Assembly (NCBI GenBank): GCA_036652035.1 | Contig: JAVVWR010000051.1 | Coordinates: forward strand, 1-23,164 | Source: JAEZVV01 sp036652035 | GTDB lineage: Bacteria; Pseudomonadota; Gammaproteobacteria; Burkholderiales; Burkholderiaceae_F | Reading direction: 5' to 3' | Length of the DNA: 23,164 nucleotides | Part shown: piece after piece, positions 4,863-13,004 of the stretch | How the letters are laid out: every line of letters starts with the position of its first letter | How positions within the stretch are numbered: position 1 is the first letter of the stretch | Made by a program: the position numbers and the translations under genes | The notes under the pieces: model-generated | The model's input: only the letters and a program-made list of their open reading frames with translations | What the model was told of the DNA's origin: nothing | The model's database searches: none

Positions 4863-7718
4863 ATGAAACTCGACAAGGCGCAGGTGCTGCTCGATGAGCA
4901 GCCGATCTCGATCGATGTGCTGATCGAAAAGTACGCCAAGGGCGACGAGAAGTCCGTTGATGAAGTGCGCCGCCGCGTGGCGCGAGGCCTGGCCGCCGTT
5001 GAAAAGCCCGAAGTTCGCGCTGAATGGGAAGCCCGTTTCCATCAGGTCATGGTCGATGGCTTCATTCCGGGTGGCCGAGTCAACTCCGCCGCCGGTACCG
5101 AGATCGCTGCCACGCTGATCAACTGCTTCGTCCAGCCGGTGGGCGACGCCATCAGCGGCGACGGCAACGGCCTGCCTTCGATTTATAAAGCGCTCAATCA
5201 AGCGGCCGAGACCATGCGTCGCGGCGGCGGCGTGGGCTACGACTTCTCGCACATCCGTCCCAAGGGCGGTCTGGTCAAGGGCACGCACTCGCGCGCCTCC
5301 GGCCCGATCAGCTACATGCGCGTGTTCGACAAGAGCTGCGAGACGCTGGAGTCGGCCGGCGCGCGCCGCGGCGCGCAAATGGGCATGGTCCGTTGCGACC
5401 ACCCCGACGTCGAAGACTTCATCAACGCCAAGCGCGACGGTTCGCTCAGCAACTTCAACATGAGCGTGGCAGTGACCGACGCCTTCATGCGCGCGGTCGA
5501 CAAGGACGAAGAGATCGAGCTCTGGCACAAGGCCGAGCCCTTCGACAAGAACGAGGCTTACCAGCGCGCCGATGGCACCTGGGTCTACCGCAAGGCCCGC
5601 GCCCGCGACCTGTTCGACCAGATCATGAAGTCGACGTACAACCACGCCGAGCCGGGCGTGATCTACATCGACCGCGTCAACGCCGACAACAACCTGTCGT
5701 ACTGCGAGACCATCGCCGCCACCAACCCCTGTGGCGAGCAACCGCTGCCGCCGTATGGCTGCTGCTGCCTGGGTTCGGTCAACCTGACCCGCTTCGTGGT
5801 CGATCCCTTCGGCGACAAGCCGAGCTTCGATTTCACCAAGTTCCGTCAGGTGGTCAAGACCTCGATCCGCGCGCTCGACAACGTGCTCGCCGCCACCCTG
5901 TGGCCGCTGCCCGAGCAGGAAGCCGAGGCCGCTGCCAAGCGCCGCGTCGGCCTGGGCTTCACGGGTCTGGGCAACACCCTGACCATGCTGAACCTGCGCT
6001 ACGACACGACCGAAGCGCGCGCCATGGCCGGCACGATCGCGCGTGAAATGCGCGATGCCGCCTACGACGCCTCGTGCGATCTGGCGCAGGAAAAGGGCAA
6101 GTTCCCGCTGTTTGACGCCGACCCGTTCCTGGCCGAGCCGCACTGCGCGAGCCGTCTGCCAGAGGACCTCAAGAAGAAGATCCGCAAACACGGCGTGCGC
6201 AACTCGCACCTCTTGTCGATCGCACCCACCGGCACGATCTCGCTCGCTTTCGCGTCGAACGCCTCGGGCGGCATCGAGCCCACCTTCTCGTGGACCTACA
6301 TCCGCAAGAAGCGCATGCCCGATGGCACCAAGCAGGAATACGCGGTCGAGGACTACGCCTACCGCCTGTTCCGCCGCATGGGCGGCGACCTCGAGCATCT
6401 GCCGCCGTCCTTCGTGCACGCTCTGGAAATGGACGCGCAGGACCACATGAAAATGATCGCCGCGGTCCAGCCTTACGTGGACTCGGCCATCAGCAAGACC
6501 GTCAACGTGCCCGAGGACTATCCCTTCGAAGAGTTCAAGAATCTCTATCTTGAAGCGTGGAAGTCGGGCCTGAAGGGCATCACGACCTATCGCCCGAACA
6601 ACGTGATCGGCTCGGTGCTCGAAATCAAGAAAGAGCCCGCCGCCACGCCGCAGGCCAACCCGCAGGATCTGCAGGACGACCCCGACCGCCGCGTCCGTCT
6701 GGCCTCGACCCCCAAGCCCGCGCTGGCCAGTCTGAAGTGGCCGAGCCGCCCCGAGCTCACCGAGGGCAATCTGGCCTGGACCTACATGGTCGAGATCCCC
6801 GAGCGCGACGAGAGCTTCGCGATCTTCATCGGCCAGACCGACGAACCGGCCCGTCCGTTCGAAGTCTGGGTCAACGGCGCCGAGCAGCCGCGCGGCCTGG
6901 GCGCGATCGCCAAGACCCTGTCGATGGACATGCGCAGCGAAGACCGCGCCTGGCTCAAGATGAAGCTCGACGCGCTCGCCAAGTCGCGCGACGAACAAGG
7001 CTTCACCATCCCCTTCCCGCCCGGTGGCGAGCCCACCTACCAGAGCGGCGTGGTGTCGGCCTTTGCCAACATCGTGCGCTGGCGCTGCGACCAGCTCGGC
7101 ACCTTCGAAGACATGGGTGCGCACCCGACCCCGGTGCTCGACGCGCTCTTCTCGAAGAAGGAGCCCAAGGCTGGCCCGCTGGGCACCATGAGCTGGACGG
7201 TCGACATCGAGAACCCCAACACCGCTGACGATTTCGTTCTCGGCGTGAAGGAGCTGCACCTGCCCGACGGCAGCCGTCGCCCGTATTCGATCTGGCTCGC
7301 CGGCGAATACCCGCGTCCGCTCGACGGTCTGTGCAAGCTGATCTCGCTCGACATGCGCGTGGTTGACGCCAACTGGATCGGCCTCAAGCTCAAGAAACTG
7401 GTCAACTTCGGCGAGCAGAACGGCGAGTTCTGGGCGCCGGTGCCGGGCCTCGAGAAGTCGTCGATGTACCCGAGCACCGTGGCCTACATTGCCACCCTGC
7501 TGCTGCACCGCTACAAGGTGCTGGGCATCCTCGACGACGAAAGCCGCGCCATTCAGTCGGCCGGCATCCTCGCCCTGCCCGACGCCGTCAAGGTGATCCA
7601 GAACGAGACCGCGCCGATCAAGGGCAAGACCTGCCCGAGCTGCGGCGCCGCTGCGGTGATCAAGCGCGACGGCTGCGAGTTCTGCAGCGCCTGCGGCTAC
7701 ACCGGCCACTGCAGCTGA
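4863..7718 (+). CDS. nrdJ: Adenosylcobalamin-dependent (class II) ribonucleoside-diphosphate reductase
   Basis: A 951-residue class II ribonucleotide reductase making deoxynucleotides with adenosylcobalamin as radical source, in air or without it. The R1-type barrel covers about residues 60-590. C88 (LINCF) and C301 (GCCCLGSVNL) are the probable redox pair, and N288, C290 and E292 in NPCGE are the active-site asparagine, thiyl cysteine and glutamate. After a linker (about 607-635) come two similar modules, about 640-745 and 777-889, each with a W-T/T-Y start, an LSMDMR/ISLDMR turn and a closing helical segment, probably TSCPD-like. The C-terminus is a zinc-ribbon-like tail with C924, C927, C938, C941, C944 and C950. 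There is no N-terminal ATP-cone. The gene stands alone between a leader with NrdR-like boxes and a strong terminator. Confidence 0.96.
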   Translation: MKLDKAQVLLDEQPISIDVLIEKYAKGDEKSVDEVRRRVARGLAAVEKPEVRAEWEARFHQVMVDGFIPGGRVNSAAGTEIAATLINCFVQPVGDAISGDGNGLPSIYKALNQAAETMRRGGGVGYDFSHIRPKGGLVKGTHSRASGPISYMRVFDKSCETLESAGARRGAQMGMVRCDHPDVEDFINAKRDGSLSNFNMSVAVTDAFMRAVDKDEEIELWHKAEPFDKNEAYQRADGTWVYRKARARDLFDQIMKSTYNHAEPGVIYIDRVNADNNLSYCETIAATNPCGEQPLPPYGCCCLGSVNLTRFVVDPFGDKPSFDFTKFRQVVKTSIRALDNVLAATLWPLPEQEAEAAAKRRVGLGFTGLGNTLTMLNLRYDTTEARAMAGTIAREMRDAAYDASCDLAQEKGKFPLFDADPFLAEPHCASRLPEDLKKKIRKHGVRNSHLLSIAPTGTISLAFASNASGGIEPTFSWTYIRKKRMPDGTKQEYAVEDYAYRLFRRMGGDLEHLPPSFVHALEMDAQDHMKMIAAVQPYVDSAISKTVNVPEDYPFEEFKNLYLEAWKSGLKGITTYRPNNVIGSVLEIKKEPAATPQANPQDLQDDPDRRVRLASTPKPALASLKWPSRPELTEGNLAWTYMVEIPERDESFAIFIGQTDEPARPFEVWVNGAEQPRGLGAIAKTLSMDMRSEDRAWLKMKLDALAKSRDEQGFTIPFPPGGEPTYQSGVVSAFANIVRWRCDQLGTFEDMGAHPTPVLDALFSKKEPKAGPLGTMSWTVDIENPNTADDFVLGVKELHLPDGSRRPYSIWLAGEYPRPLDGLCKLISLDMRVVDANWIGLKLKKLVNFGEQNGEFWAPVPGLEKSSMYPSTVAYIATLLLHRYKVLGILDDESRAIQSAGILALPDAVKVIQNETAPIKGKTCPSCGAAAVIKRDGCEFCSACGYTGHCS

Positions 7719-7735
7719 TCGGCTGCGTGTCCATG

Positions 7736-7766
7736 AAAACGGCGGCCTCAGGGTCGCCGTTTTTTT
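7736..7766 (+). terminator. Terminator of nrdJ, probably bidirectional
   Basis: A 9-bp stem AAAACGGCG / CGCCGTTTT (7736-7744 with 7755-7763, 10-nt loop) is followed by more T residues to 7766. The A-run on the left arm gives a T-run on the minus strand too, so it can also end the convergent AraC-family gene, whose stop codon (7765-7767) overlaps it. Confidence 0.85.
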
Positions 7767-8715
7767 ATGGGTTCCGGCTGCAGCGGTAACGCCCCGGCGC
7801 CTGCCCCGTCACGCGCTTGAAGGCCTTGCCAAAGACTGAGTCGGAGGCATAGCCCACCGCCTCGGCGATCCCGCCGAGGGGCTCATTGGTATCGAGCAAG
7901 AAGTTGGCCGCGCGCGTGATTCGCCAGCGCTCGAGGTAGGTCATGGGCGGATCGCCCACCAAGCTGCGAAAACGGACTGCCAGCAAGGTACGCGACATGC
8001 CCGCGGCGCGCGCCAGGCTTGCCATCGTCCAGGGCTGGGCGTAGTTCTCGTGGATCAAGGCCAGAGCGCGCGCCACCCGGACATCGGACAGACCGCGCAA
8101 CCAGCCGCTGGCGTCGGGGGGCGCCGCCGCCAGCACGGCGCGCACGGCCTGGATAAAGAGCACGTCGGCGAGCCGACGCAACACCGTGCGCGACCCCTGC
8201 GAGGGGTTTTCGATCTCAGCCTCGATAAAGTGCAGCGTCGGCGCAAGCCAGTTCTGTACCTGCGGTGAATCGCCCTTGAGATGGATCACCGGCGGCAGCG
8301 CCGTCAGCAAGGGGTTCGAACGCAGTGAACCGGCCGAGAAGAAGCCGCCGGTGACACGCGTCAGTTCGCCCGGACCGGCGCGCACGATTCGGCCGCGCTC
8401 GTCCATCGGATGCGCGGCAAAGAAATCGTCGAAGTCCACCCGCGACACACCCGCCTCGGAGTCGACGGTGTGCGGCGTTCCATGCGGCAGCAGCACAAAA
8501 TCGCCGGCGCCCACCGGCAAGGGCGAATCGACGCCAAGCACACGCAACTCGCACCGCCCCTCGGTCACGGCGTAAAAGGGTGAACGCCCTTCGCGCGCAA
8601 TCGACAAGCCCCAGGGCGAATGAAGTTCGGCGTGGAAATAAACCGTGCCTTCGAGCCGTACCTGCTCCATCACGTCGGTGAGCAGATCGAAGGGCCATCC
8701 GGAAGGCGAAGACAT
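7765..8715 (-). CDS. AraC-family transcriptional regulator with N-terminal cupin domain
   Basis: A 316-residue regulator. The N-terminal cupin-like sensor domain covers about residues 15-110 (VTEGRCELRV, GDFVLLPHGTPH), and the C-terminal AraC/XylS double helix-turn-helix about 210-312. The latter has MASLARAAGMSRTLLAVRFRSLVG for the first HTH and GGIAEAVGYASDSVFGKAFKRVTGQAPGRYR for the conserved second. This arrangement is typical of the cupin_6 AraC group, which often controls a neighbouring oxidoreductase or efflux gene, but here the neighbours are nrdJ (convergent) and the fabH-like gene (148 bp upstream, same strand), so the target is unknown. The ribosome site before ATG 8715 is poor. 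It may have its own promoter in 8716-8863, where I see no clear boxes. Confidence 0.88.
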   Translation of the reverse strand: MSSPSGWPFDLLTDVMEQVRLEGTVYFHAELHSPWGLSIAREGRSPFYAVTEGRCELRVLGVDSPLPVGAGDFVLLPHGTPHTVDSEAGVSRVDFDDFFAAHPMDERGRIVRAGPGELTRVTGGFFSAGSLRSNPLLTALPPVIHLKGDSPQVQNWLAPTLHFIEAEIENPSQGSRTVLRRLADVLFIQAVRAVLAAAPPDASGWLRGLSDVRVARALALIHENYAQPWTMASLARAAGMSRTLLAVRFRSLVGDPPMTYLERWRITRAANFLLDTNEPLGGIAEAVGYASDSVFGKAFKRVTGQAPGRYRCSRNP

Positions 8716-8863
8716 AGGCTTTGGCAGACCGATCAGGACGGGACCGGCCCAGAGGCGAAACAGAAGCGTTGCATTGTTTCACGCCGGCGAGCGCCGCCCG
8801 ATCGGGATGCCCCCACCCGCGCCACACCGGCAGCGCCGCATGGCGCCACCGGCCAACAAAGCT

Positions 8864-9994
8864 TCAGCCCTTCACGTCCTCGGAAAACCTCACCGCCATC
8901 AGCCCTGGAGTCGAGCGTTCGGCCTGATTCGCCTTGATCTCGCGGTAGCCATTGACGATCTCCAGCGCGCTGCGATCGCAGGGCGGCAATTCGGCCTCCG
9001 AAGTGCCGAGCGGCGTGACGCGATCGCCCCAGCGCACCACGTGCGAACACAGGGTAAGGCCCGCACCGAAGCCCGGCATCAGCAGCAGCGAGTTGGGCTT
9101 GACCCGACCTTCTTCGAGCGCGTCGACCAGAGCCACCGGCACCGTCGCCGCGCTCATGTTGCCGTAGCGCGCCACGGTCAACATGGTCTTGTCCATCGAC
9201 AATCCGGCGCGCTTGACCACGGCCTCGATGATCCGCAGGTTGGCCTGGTGCGGCACCACCAGGTCGATGTCCTCCGGCCTCAGACCGCACTTGGCGAGCA
9301 CCGCCTCGGAGGCGCCGACCATGCCGCCGACCGCGCGCTTGAAAATTTCCTGGCCGTCGAAATCCCACAGCGTGTCGCCCAGCGTCACGTTGCGATTGCC
9401 GTAGGTGCAGCCCATGCCGCGCACGCGCAGGGTCTGGCGCGCCTCGGCGATGCACCCGAGCTTCTCGCCGATCAGGCCTTCCTCGCGATCGCTCGCCTGC
9501 AGCACCAGTGCGGCGCAACCGTCGCCAAACAGAACGGCGACACCGCGGTTGTCCCAATCCATGTAGGGCGTGATGAGTTCGACCCCGATCACCACGGCAT
9601 TGCGTACCGCGCCCGAGCGGATCATCGCGCTCGCCGACGACAGCCCGTAGAGAAAGCTGGTGCAGGCGGTGTTGATGTCCATCGCCGCCGCGCCATGAGC
9701 GCCAAGACCCACCTGGACGCCCGAGGCGGAGTTGGGCACGGTTTCATCGTTCGAGCAGCTGCCGTAGACGATCAGGTCGAGATCGGCCGGGTCCAGGCCG
9801 GCGCAGGCCAGCGCGCGCTTGGCGGCCACAGTCGCCATCTCGATCGCGGACACGTGCGAGATGCGCCGCTCCTTCATGCCGGTGCGGCTGACGATCCACT
9901 CGTCATCGGTTTCAAGAAAGGTGGCGAGGTCGGCGTTGGTCAGCGTGGCCGGCGGCATGCACTTGCCCCAGCCGGTGATGGCAGCAAAAGTCAT
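8864..9994 (-). CDS. 3-oxoacyl-ACP synthase III (FabH-type) with C-terminal extension
   Basis: A 376-residue ketoacyl synthase III that should condense an acyl-CoA starter with malonyl-ACP. The Cys-His-Asn triad is clear: C111 in DINTACTSF, H249 in VVPHQANLRI and N279 in RYGNMSAATVPVAL. FGDGCAALVL and an FGAGLTL glycine loop near the end of the core are also present. Typical FabH is about 320 residues; here some 55 extra residues follow WGDRV. The start at 9994 (MTFAAITGWG) was chosen on family N-termini; a longer frame to 10123 runs into the terC promoter region. The ribosome site is A-rich and weak. The gene is not in a fab cluster, so it may be a second FabH with special starter use rather than the housekeeping enzyme. 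Confidence 0.88.
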   Translation of the reverse strand: MTFAAITGWGKCMPPATLTNADLATFLETDDEWIVSRTGMKERRISHVSAIEMATVAAKRALACAGLDPADLDLIVYGSCSNDETVPNSASGVQVGLGAHGAAAMDINTACTSFLYGLSSASAMIRSGAVRNAVVIGVELITPYMDWDNRGVAVLFGDGCAALVLQASDREEGLIGEKLGCIAEARQTLRVRGMGCTYGNRNVTLGDTLWDFDGQEIFKRAVGGMVGASEAVLAKCGLRPEDIDLVVPHQANLRIIEAVVKRAGLSMDKTMLTVARYGNMSAATVPVALVDALEEGRVKPNSLLLMPGFGAGLTLCSHVVRWGDRVTPLGTSEAELPPCDRSALEIVNGYREIKANQAERSTPGLMAVRFSEDVKG

Positions 9995-10105
9995 GGTGCT
10001 TTTTCTTTGCGGTAGCTCGAGATGGGGCATTGTGGCGAAATTCGGCGCGCCCTGCCTGGCCTCTCGCTGACTAACCCGCAGACCCGAGCGCCGGCTCGCA
10101 TCGTT

Positions 10106-10137
10106 TTGACTCACCCGCGTCAACCCTGGTCTAATAC
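10106..10137 (+). promoter_or_regulatory. Promoter of the riboswitch-terC transcript
   Basis: TTGACT (10106-10111) is followed after 18-20 bp by overlapping -10 candidates TCTAAT (10130-10135) and TAATAC (10132-10137). Either places the start near 10141-10144, exactly at the predicted 5' end of the riboswitch. TTGAC (10106-10110) and GTCAA (10119-10123) form a 5-bp inverted repeat, so the element could bind a dimer or provide a -35 box for each strand. Confidence 0.6.
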
Positions 10138-10141
10138 TCTT

Positions 10142-10283
10142 GCTTCACATGGGGAGTAGCCGACCGGTTCGCGCAATGCGGACCTTGGGCCGAAGTGTCG
10201 TCAGTACGTCAGCCAGGCGCTTGTGGTGCAAGCCTGTCTGACCGGCACCCGGGTTGCGCGTTTTCGCGCAGCGGCAAGACCGT
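10142..10283 (+). ncRNA. yybP-ykoY (Mn2+) riboswitch in the terC/alx leader
   Basis: The leader of the terC gene begins with the hallmark loop GGGGAGTAGCC (10151-10161), seen in alx, mntP and yybP leaders. Downstream are a TCGTCAGTACGTCAGCC segment, a paired arm around GGCGCTTGTGGTGCAAGCC, and a closing GCGGCAAGACCG (10271-10282), like the conserved 3' part of this class. This family binds Mn2+ and raises expression of manganese exporters. No intrinsic terminator with a T-run separates it from the ATG, so control is more likely translational, as known for E. coli alx. Boundaries are by eye. Confidence 0.85.
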
Positions 10284-10288
10284 CGAGA

Positions 10289-10312
10289 GCAATTCTCCGT
10301 CACTCGAATTGC
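10289..10312 (+). promoter_or_regulatory. Hairpin between the riboswitch and the terC start
   Basis: A 7-bp stem GCAATTC / GAATTGC (10289-10295 with 10306-10312, 10-nt loop) lies between the aptamer and the weak ribosome site AAGG shortly before the ATG at 10349. It has no T-run. It may be part of the expression platform; this is inferred from position only. Confidence 0.4.
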
Positions 10313-10348
10313 GGGCCAGGCACCGGTCCGTTTGCACAAGGCTCACTC

Positions 10349-11314
10349 ATGGAATCCATCGGTAACCCCGTCATGTGGACGCTGTTCGCGGCGTTCGTCG
10401 TCTTCGCCCTTCTCATCGATTTCTTTGCGATGAACAAGCAGGGCGCGCACAAGGTCACGATCAAAGAGGCCGCCGTCTGGTCGGTGGTCTGGGTTGGCGT
10501 GAGCTTCGTTTTCCTGGCCGGCCTGTGGTGCTACCTCGACGCCAACACCACACGCGAGATCGCCAACGCCAAGGCACTTGAGTTCCTCACCGGCTACGTG
10601 GTCGAGAAGGCGCTCGCGGTCGACAACATCTTTGTCTTTCTGATGGTGTTCACGTATTTCGCGGTCCCGCTCGAATTCCAGAAGCGCGTGCTGATGATCG
10701 GCATTCTCGGCGCCCTGGTGCTGCGCGCCGGCATGATCCTGGGGGGCGCCTGGCTGATCTCGGAATTCCACTGGGTGCTCTATCTGTTCGGCGCCTTCCT
10801 GGTCTTTACCGGCATCAAGATGTGGTGGGCCGCGGGCCAGGAGCCGGATCTGGGCGACAACCCCGCGCTCAAGTTCGTCCGCCAGCATCTGAAGATCGCG
10901 CCGCATTACGACGGCGAGCGCTTCACCACCGCGATCAACGGCGTCAAGCACTACACGCCCTTGTTCGTGGTGATCGTTCTGATCAGCATCGTCGACGTGA
11001 TCTTCGCGGTCGATTCGATCCCGGCGATTTTCGCGATCACGACCGACCCCTTCATCGTGCTGACCTCGAACGTGTTCGCGATCCTCGGCCTGCGCGCGAT
11101 GTACTTCCTGCTCGCCAGCATGCACGACAAGTTCCACCTGCTCTCGTATGGCCTGGCGATCGTGCTGGTGTTCATCGGCACCAAGATGCTGCTGATCGAT
11201 CTCTACAAGATCCCGGTCTCGTGGTCGCTCGGCTTCACCGTGCTGACCTTGGCCCTGACCATGGTCCTGTCGGTGCTGATCCCGCCGCGCGACGACAAGA
11301 CCGGCGCCGCGTGA
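10349..11314 (+). CDS. alx: TerC/Alx-family integral membrane protein, probable manganese exporter
   Basis: A 321-residue inner-membrane protein, the same length as E. coli Alx. About nine hydrophobic segments are visible: near 9-28, 42-62, 80-105, 112-136, 141-163, 203-230, 234-255, 264-284 and 291-311. The two family motifs are EKALAVDNIFVF (86-97) and IVDVIFAVDSIPAIFAITTDP (214-234). Conserved acidic residues D24, E86, D92, D216 and D222 in the membrane are the likely metal path. Alx exports Mn2+ and its gene is switched on by Mn2+ through a yybP-ykoY riboswitch; the same arrangement is seen here. The start at 10349 replaces a longer frame from 10223 that begins inside the riboswitch. Single gene; pepA follows 195 bp later. 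Confidence 0.92.
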   Translation: MESIGNPVMWTLFAAFVVFALLIDFFAMNKQGAHKVTIKEAAVWSVVWVGVSFVFLAGLWCYLDANTTREIANAKALEFLTGYVVEKALAVDNIFVFLMVFTYFAVPLEFQKRVLMIGILGALVLRAGMILGGAWLISEFHWVLYLFGAFLVFTGIKMWWAAGQEPDLGDNPALKFVRQHLKIAPHYDGERFTTAINGVKHYTPLFVVIVLISIVDVIFAVDSIPAIFAITTDPFIVLTSNVFAILGLRAMYFLLASMHDKFHLLSYGLAIVLVFIGTKMLLIDLYKIPVSWSLGFTVLTLALTMVLSVLIPPRDDKTGAA

Positions 11315-11368
11315 GTCAGCGGCACGCGCCGGTGAACTGAGTCCGCCGCGCCGCTCTTCTCTGCCCCC

Positions 11369-11392
11369 AGGCCTCGCCCGCGCGCGAGGCCT
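11369..11392 (+). terminator. Hairpin after terC, terminator-like but without T-run
   Basis: A perfect 9-bp stem AGGCCTCGC / GCGAGGCCT (11369-11377 with 11384-11392, loop CCGCGC) follows the terC stop by 54 bp. The next bases are GATCGTCT, not a T-run, so it is at best a weak or factor-assisted terminator. It could also protect the mRNA 3' end. Confidence 0.4.
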
Positions 11393-11410
11393 GATCGTCT
11401 CTGGCCTCGA

Positions 11411-11416
11411 TATACT
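11411..11416 (+). promoter_or_regulatory. Candidate -10 element of pepA
   Basis: TATACT at 11411-11416 is the best -10 box before pepA and would give a leader of roughly 87 nt. The matching -35 position falls in the preceding hairpin and is poor. Confidence 0.35.
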
Positions 11417-11509
11417 CGCGCCACTGCTGACTCGAAGGCTGCGGCCCGAGACCAGCCTCCTGATCACTGCAGCCGCCCCTTGCTGCACCCCACTTCAGCG
11501 GATCTCCCC

Positions 11510-12982
11510 ATGGACTTCAGCAGCAAGCTTGCCTCGCCCGAGTCGATCAAGACCGGTGCCCTCGCCGTTGGCGTGTATGCCGATGGCACCCTGACCGCCG
11601 CCGCCCGCGCCATCGACGCCGCCAGCCAAGGCGCGCTCAAGGCCCTCGTCAAGAGCGGCGACGTGAACGGCAAGCGCGGCAGCGCCGTGGTGATGCGCGA
11701 TGTGGCTGGCGTGGCCGCCACACGCGTGGTTCTGGTGGGTCTGGGCAAGGCCGCCGAGTTCAACGACCAGGCCTATCTCGACGCCGTGTGCGCCGCCGTC
11801 AAGGCGACGCCGGCCGCCAAGGACATCGCGCTTGCCGCCACCGAGTGGGCGCCCAAGGACCGCGACAGCGAATGGCTTGCCCGCCAGCTGGTGCTCGCCA
11901 CCCGCGAGGCTTTCTTCCGCGTTGACGAATTGAAGAGCCAGAAGGACGAGCAGCCCGAACCCGCCAAGGTGGTCCTGTTGCTCGCCGCCAAAGAGGCCGC
12001 CGCCGACCGCGGCTTGAAGCAAGGCACGGCCATCGCCAACGGGATGGAGCTCACCAAGCGCCTCGCCAACCTGCCGCCGAATATCTGCACCCCGAGCTAC
12101 CTCGCCGATACGGCGCGCCAGATCGCCAAGCAGTTCAAGCTGCGCGCCGAAGTGCTTGAGCAAAAGCAGATGGAAGCCCTGAAGATGGGCTCGCTGCTGT
12201 CGGTCGCCAAGGGCTCGACCCAGGCGCCCAAGCTGATCGTCCTCAAGTACCAGGGCGCCGCGGCCAAGGCCGCTCCGGTGGTTCTGGTCGGCAAGGGCAT
12301 CACCTTCGATTCGGGCGGCATTTCGCTCAAGCCCGGCGCCGGCATGGACGAGATGAAGTACGACATGGGTGGCGCCGCGAGCGTGCTGGGCACGATGCGC
12401 GCGGTCGCCGAACTCGGCCTCAAGATCAATCTGGTGGCAGTGGTGCCGGCCTGCGAGAACATGCCCTCGGGCGGCGCCTCCAAGCCGGGCGATATCGTCA
12501 CCTCGATGTCGGGCCAGACCATCGAGATTCTCAACACCGACGCCGAAGGCCGCCTGATCCTGTGCGACGCGCTGACCTACGCCGAGCGCTTCAAGCCGGC
12601 CGCGGTGATCGACGTCGCCACCCTCACCGGCGCCTGCGTGGTGGCGCTGGGCAACGTCAACTCGGGCCTCTTTTCGGCCGACGAGACATTGGCCGCGCAG
12701 CTGTCGGCCGCCGCGCGCGACGCGCTCGACCCCGCCTGGCGCATGCCGCTCGACGAGGCCTACCAGGACCAGCTCAAGAGCAACTTCGCCGACATGGCCA
12801 ACATCGGTTCGCCCGCCAACGCCGGCGCGATCACCGCGGCGTCCTTCCTGGCGCGCTTTACCAAGGCCTACCCCTGGGCGCACCTCGACATCGCCGGCAC
12901 GGCCTGGAAGAGCGGCGCGGCCAAGGGCGCAACCGGTCGTCCCGTGGGCCTGCTCACACGCTTCCTGATGGAACGAGCCTAA
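11510..12982 (+). CDS. pepA: Leucyl aminopeptidase (M17, PepA)
   Basis: A 490-residue cytoplasmic aminopeptidase that removes N-terminal residues from peptides and works as a hexamer with two metal ions. The M17 signature NTDAEGRL lies at 342-349. The metal ligands and catalytic residues are all present: K262, D267, D285, D344, E346, plus K274 and R348, each about 20 positions before its E. coli equivalent. The N-terminal domain covers about 1-165. The start at 11510 (MDFSSKLAS) matches the family; the frame stays open to 11480. PepA in some bacteria also binds DNA in site-specific recombination and carAB control. holC follows 117 bp later, a common pairing in proteobacteria. Confidence 0.96.
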   Translation: MDFSSKLASPESIKTGALAVGVYADGTLTAAARAIDAASQGALKALVKSGDVNGKRGSAVVMRDVAGVAATRVVLVGLGKAAEFNDQAYLDAVCAAVKATPAAKDIALAATEWAPKDRDSEWLARQLVLATREAFFRVDELKSQKDEQPEPAKVVLLLAAKEAAADRGLKQGTAIANGMELTKRLANLPPNICTPSYLADTARQIAKQFKLRAEVLEQKQMEALKMGSLLSVAKGSTQAPKLIVLKYQGAAAKAAPVVLVGKGITFDSGGISLKPGAGMDEMKYDMGGAASVLGTMRAVAELGLKINLVAVVPACENMPSGGASKPGDIVTSMSGQTIEILNTDAEGRLILCDALTYAERFKPAAVIDVATLTGACVVALGNVNSGLFSADETLAAQLSAAARDALDPAWRMPLDEAYQDQLKSNFADMANIGSPANAGAITAASFLARFTKAYPWAHLDIAGTAWKSGAAKGATGRPVGLLTRFLMERA

Positions 12983-13004
12983 TAAAGCCGTGCAAGGCGC
13001 GCAG

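Noticed and set aside
4851..7709. A 952-codon open frame antisense to almost the whole of nrdJ
   Set aside because: The sense strand encodes a complete class II reductase with all key residues. The antisense product is rich in His, Val, Arg, Gln and Asp, as expected for the complement of GC-biased codons, and resembles no family.
8716..8863. GC-rich imperfect hairpins between the fabH-like and AraC-family genes as a terminator
   Set aside because: The stems are imperfect and lack a T-run on the coding strand, so there is not enough to call a terminator.
10223..10348. 42-codon N-terminal extension of the terC product
   Set aside because: It begins inside the riboswitch and is Arg-rich and non-hydrophobic; starting at 10349 gives exactly the Alx length and its usual N-terminus.
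11495..12883. Long antisense frame across pepA, with a similar one at 16992-18890 across valS
   Set aside because: Both lie opposite well-conserved enzymes and have the composition of mirror frames with no domain or ribosome site.
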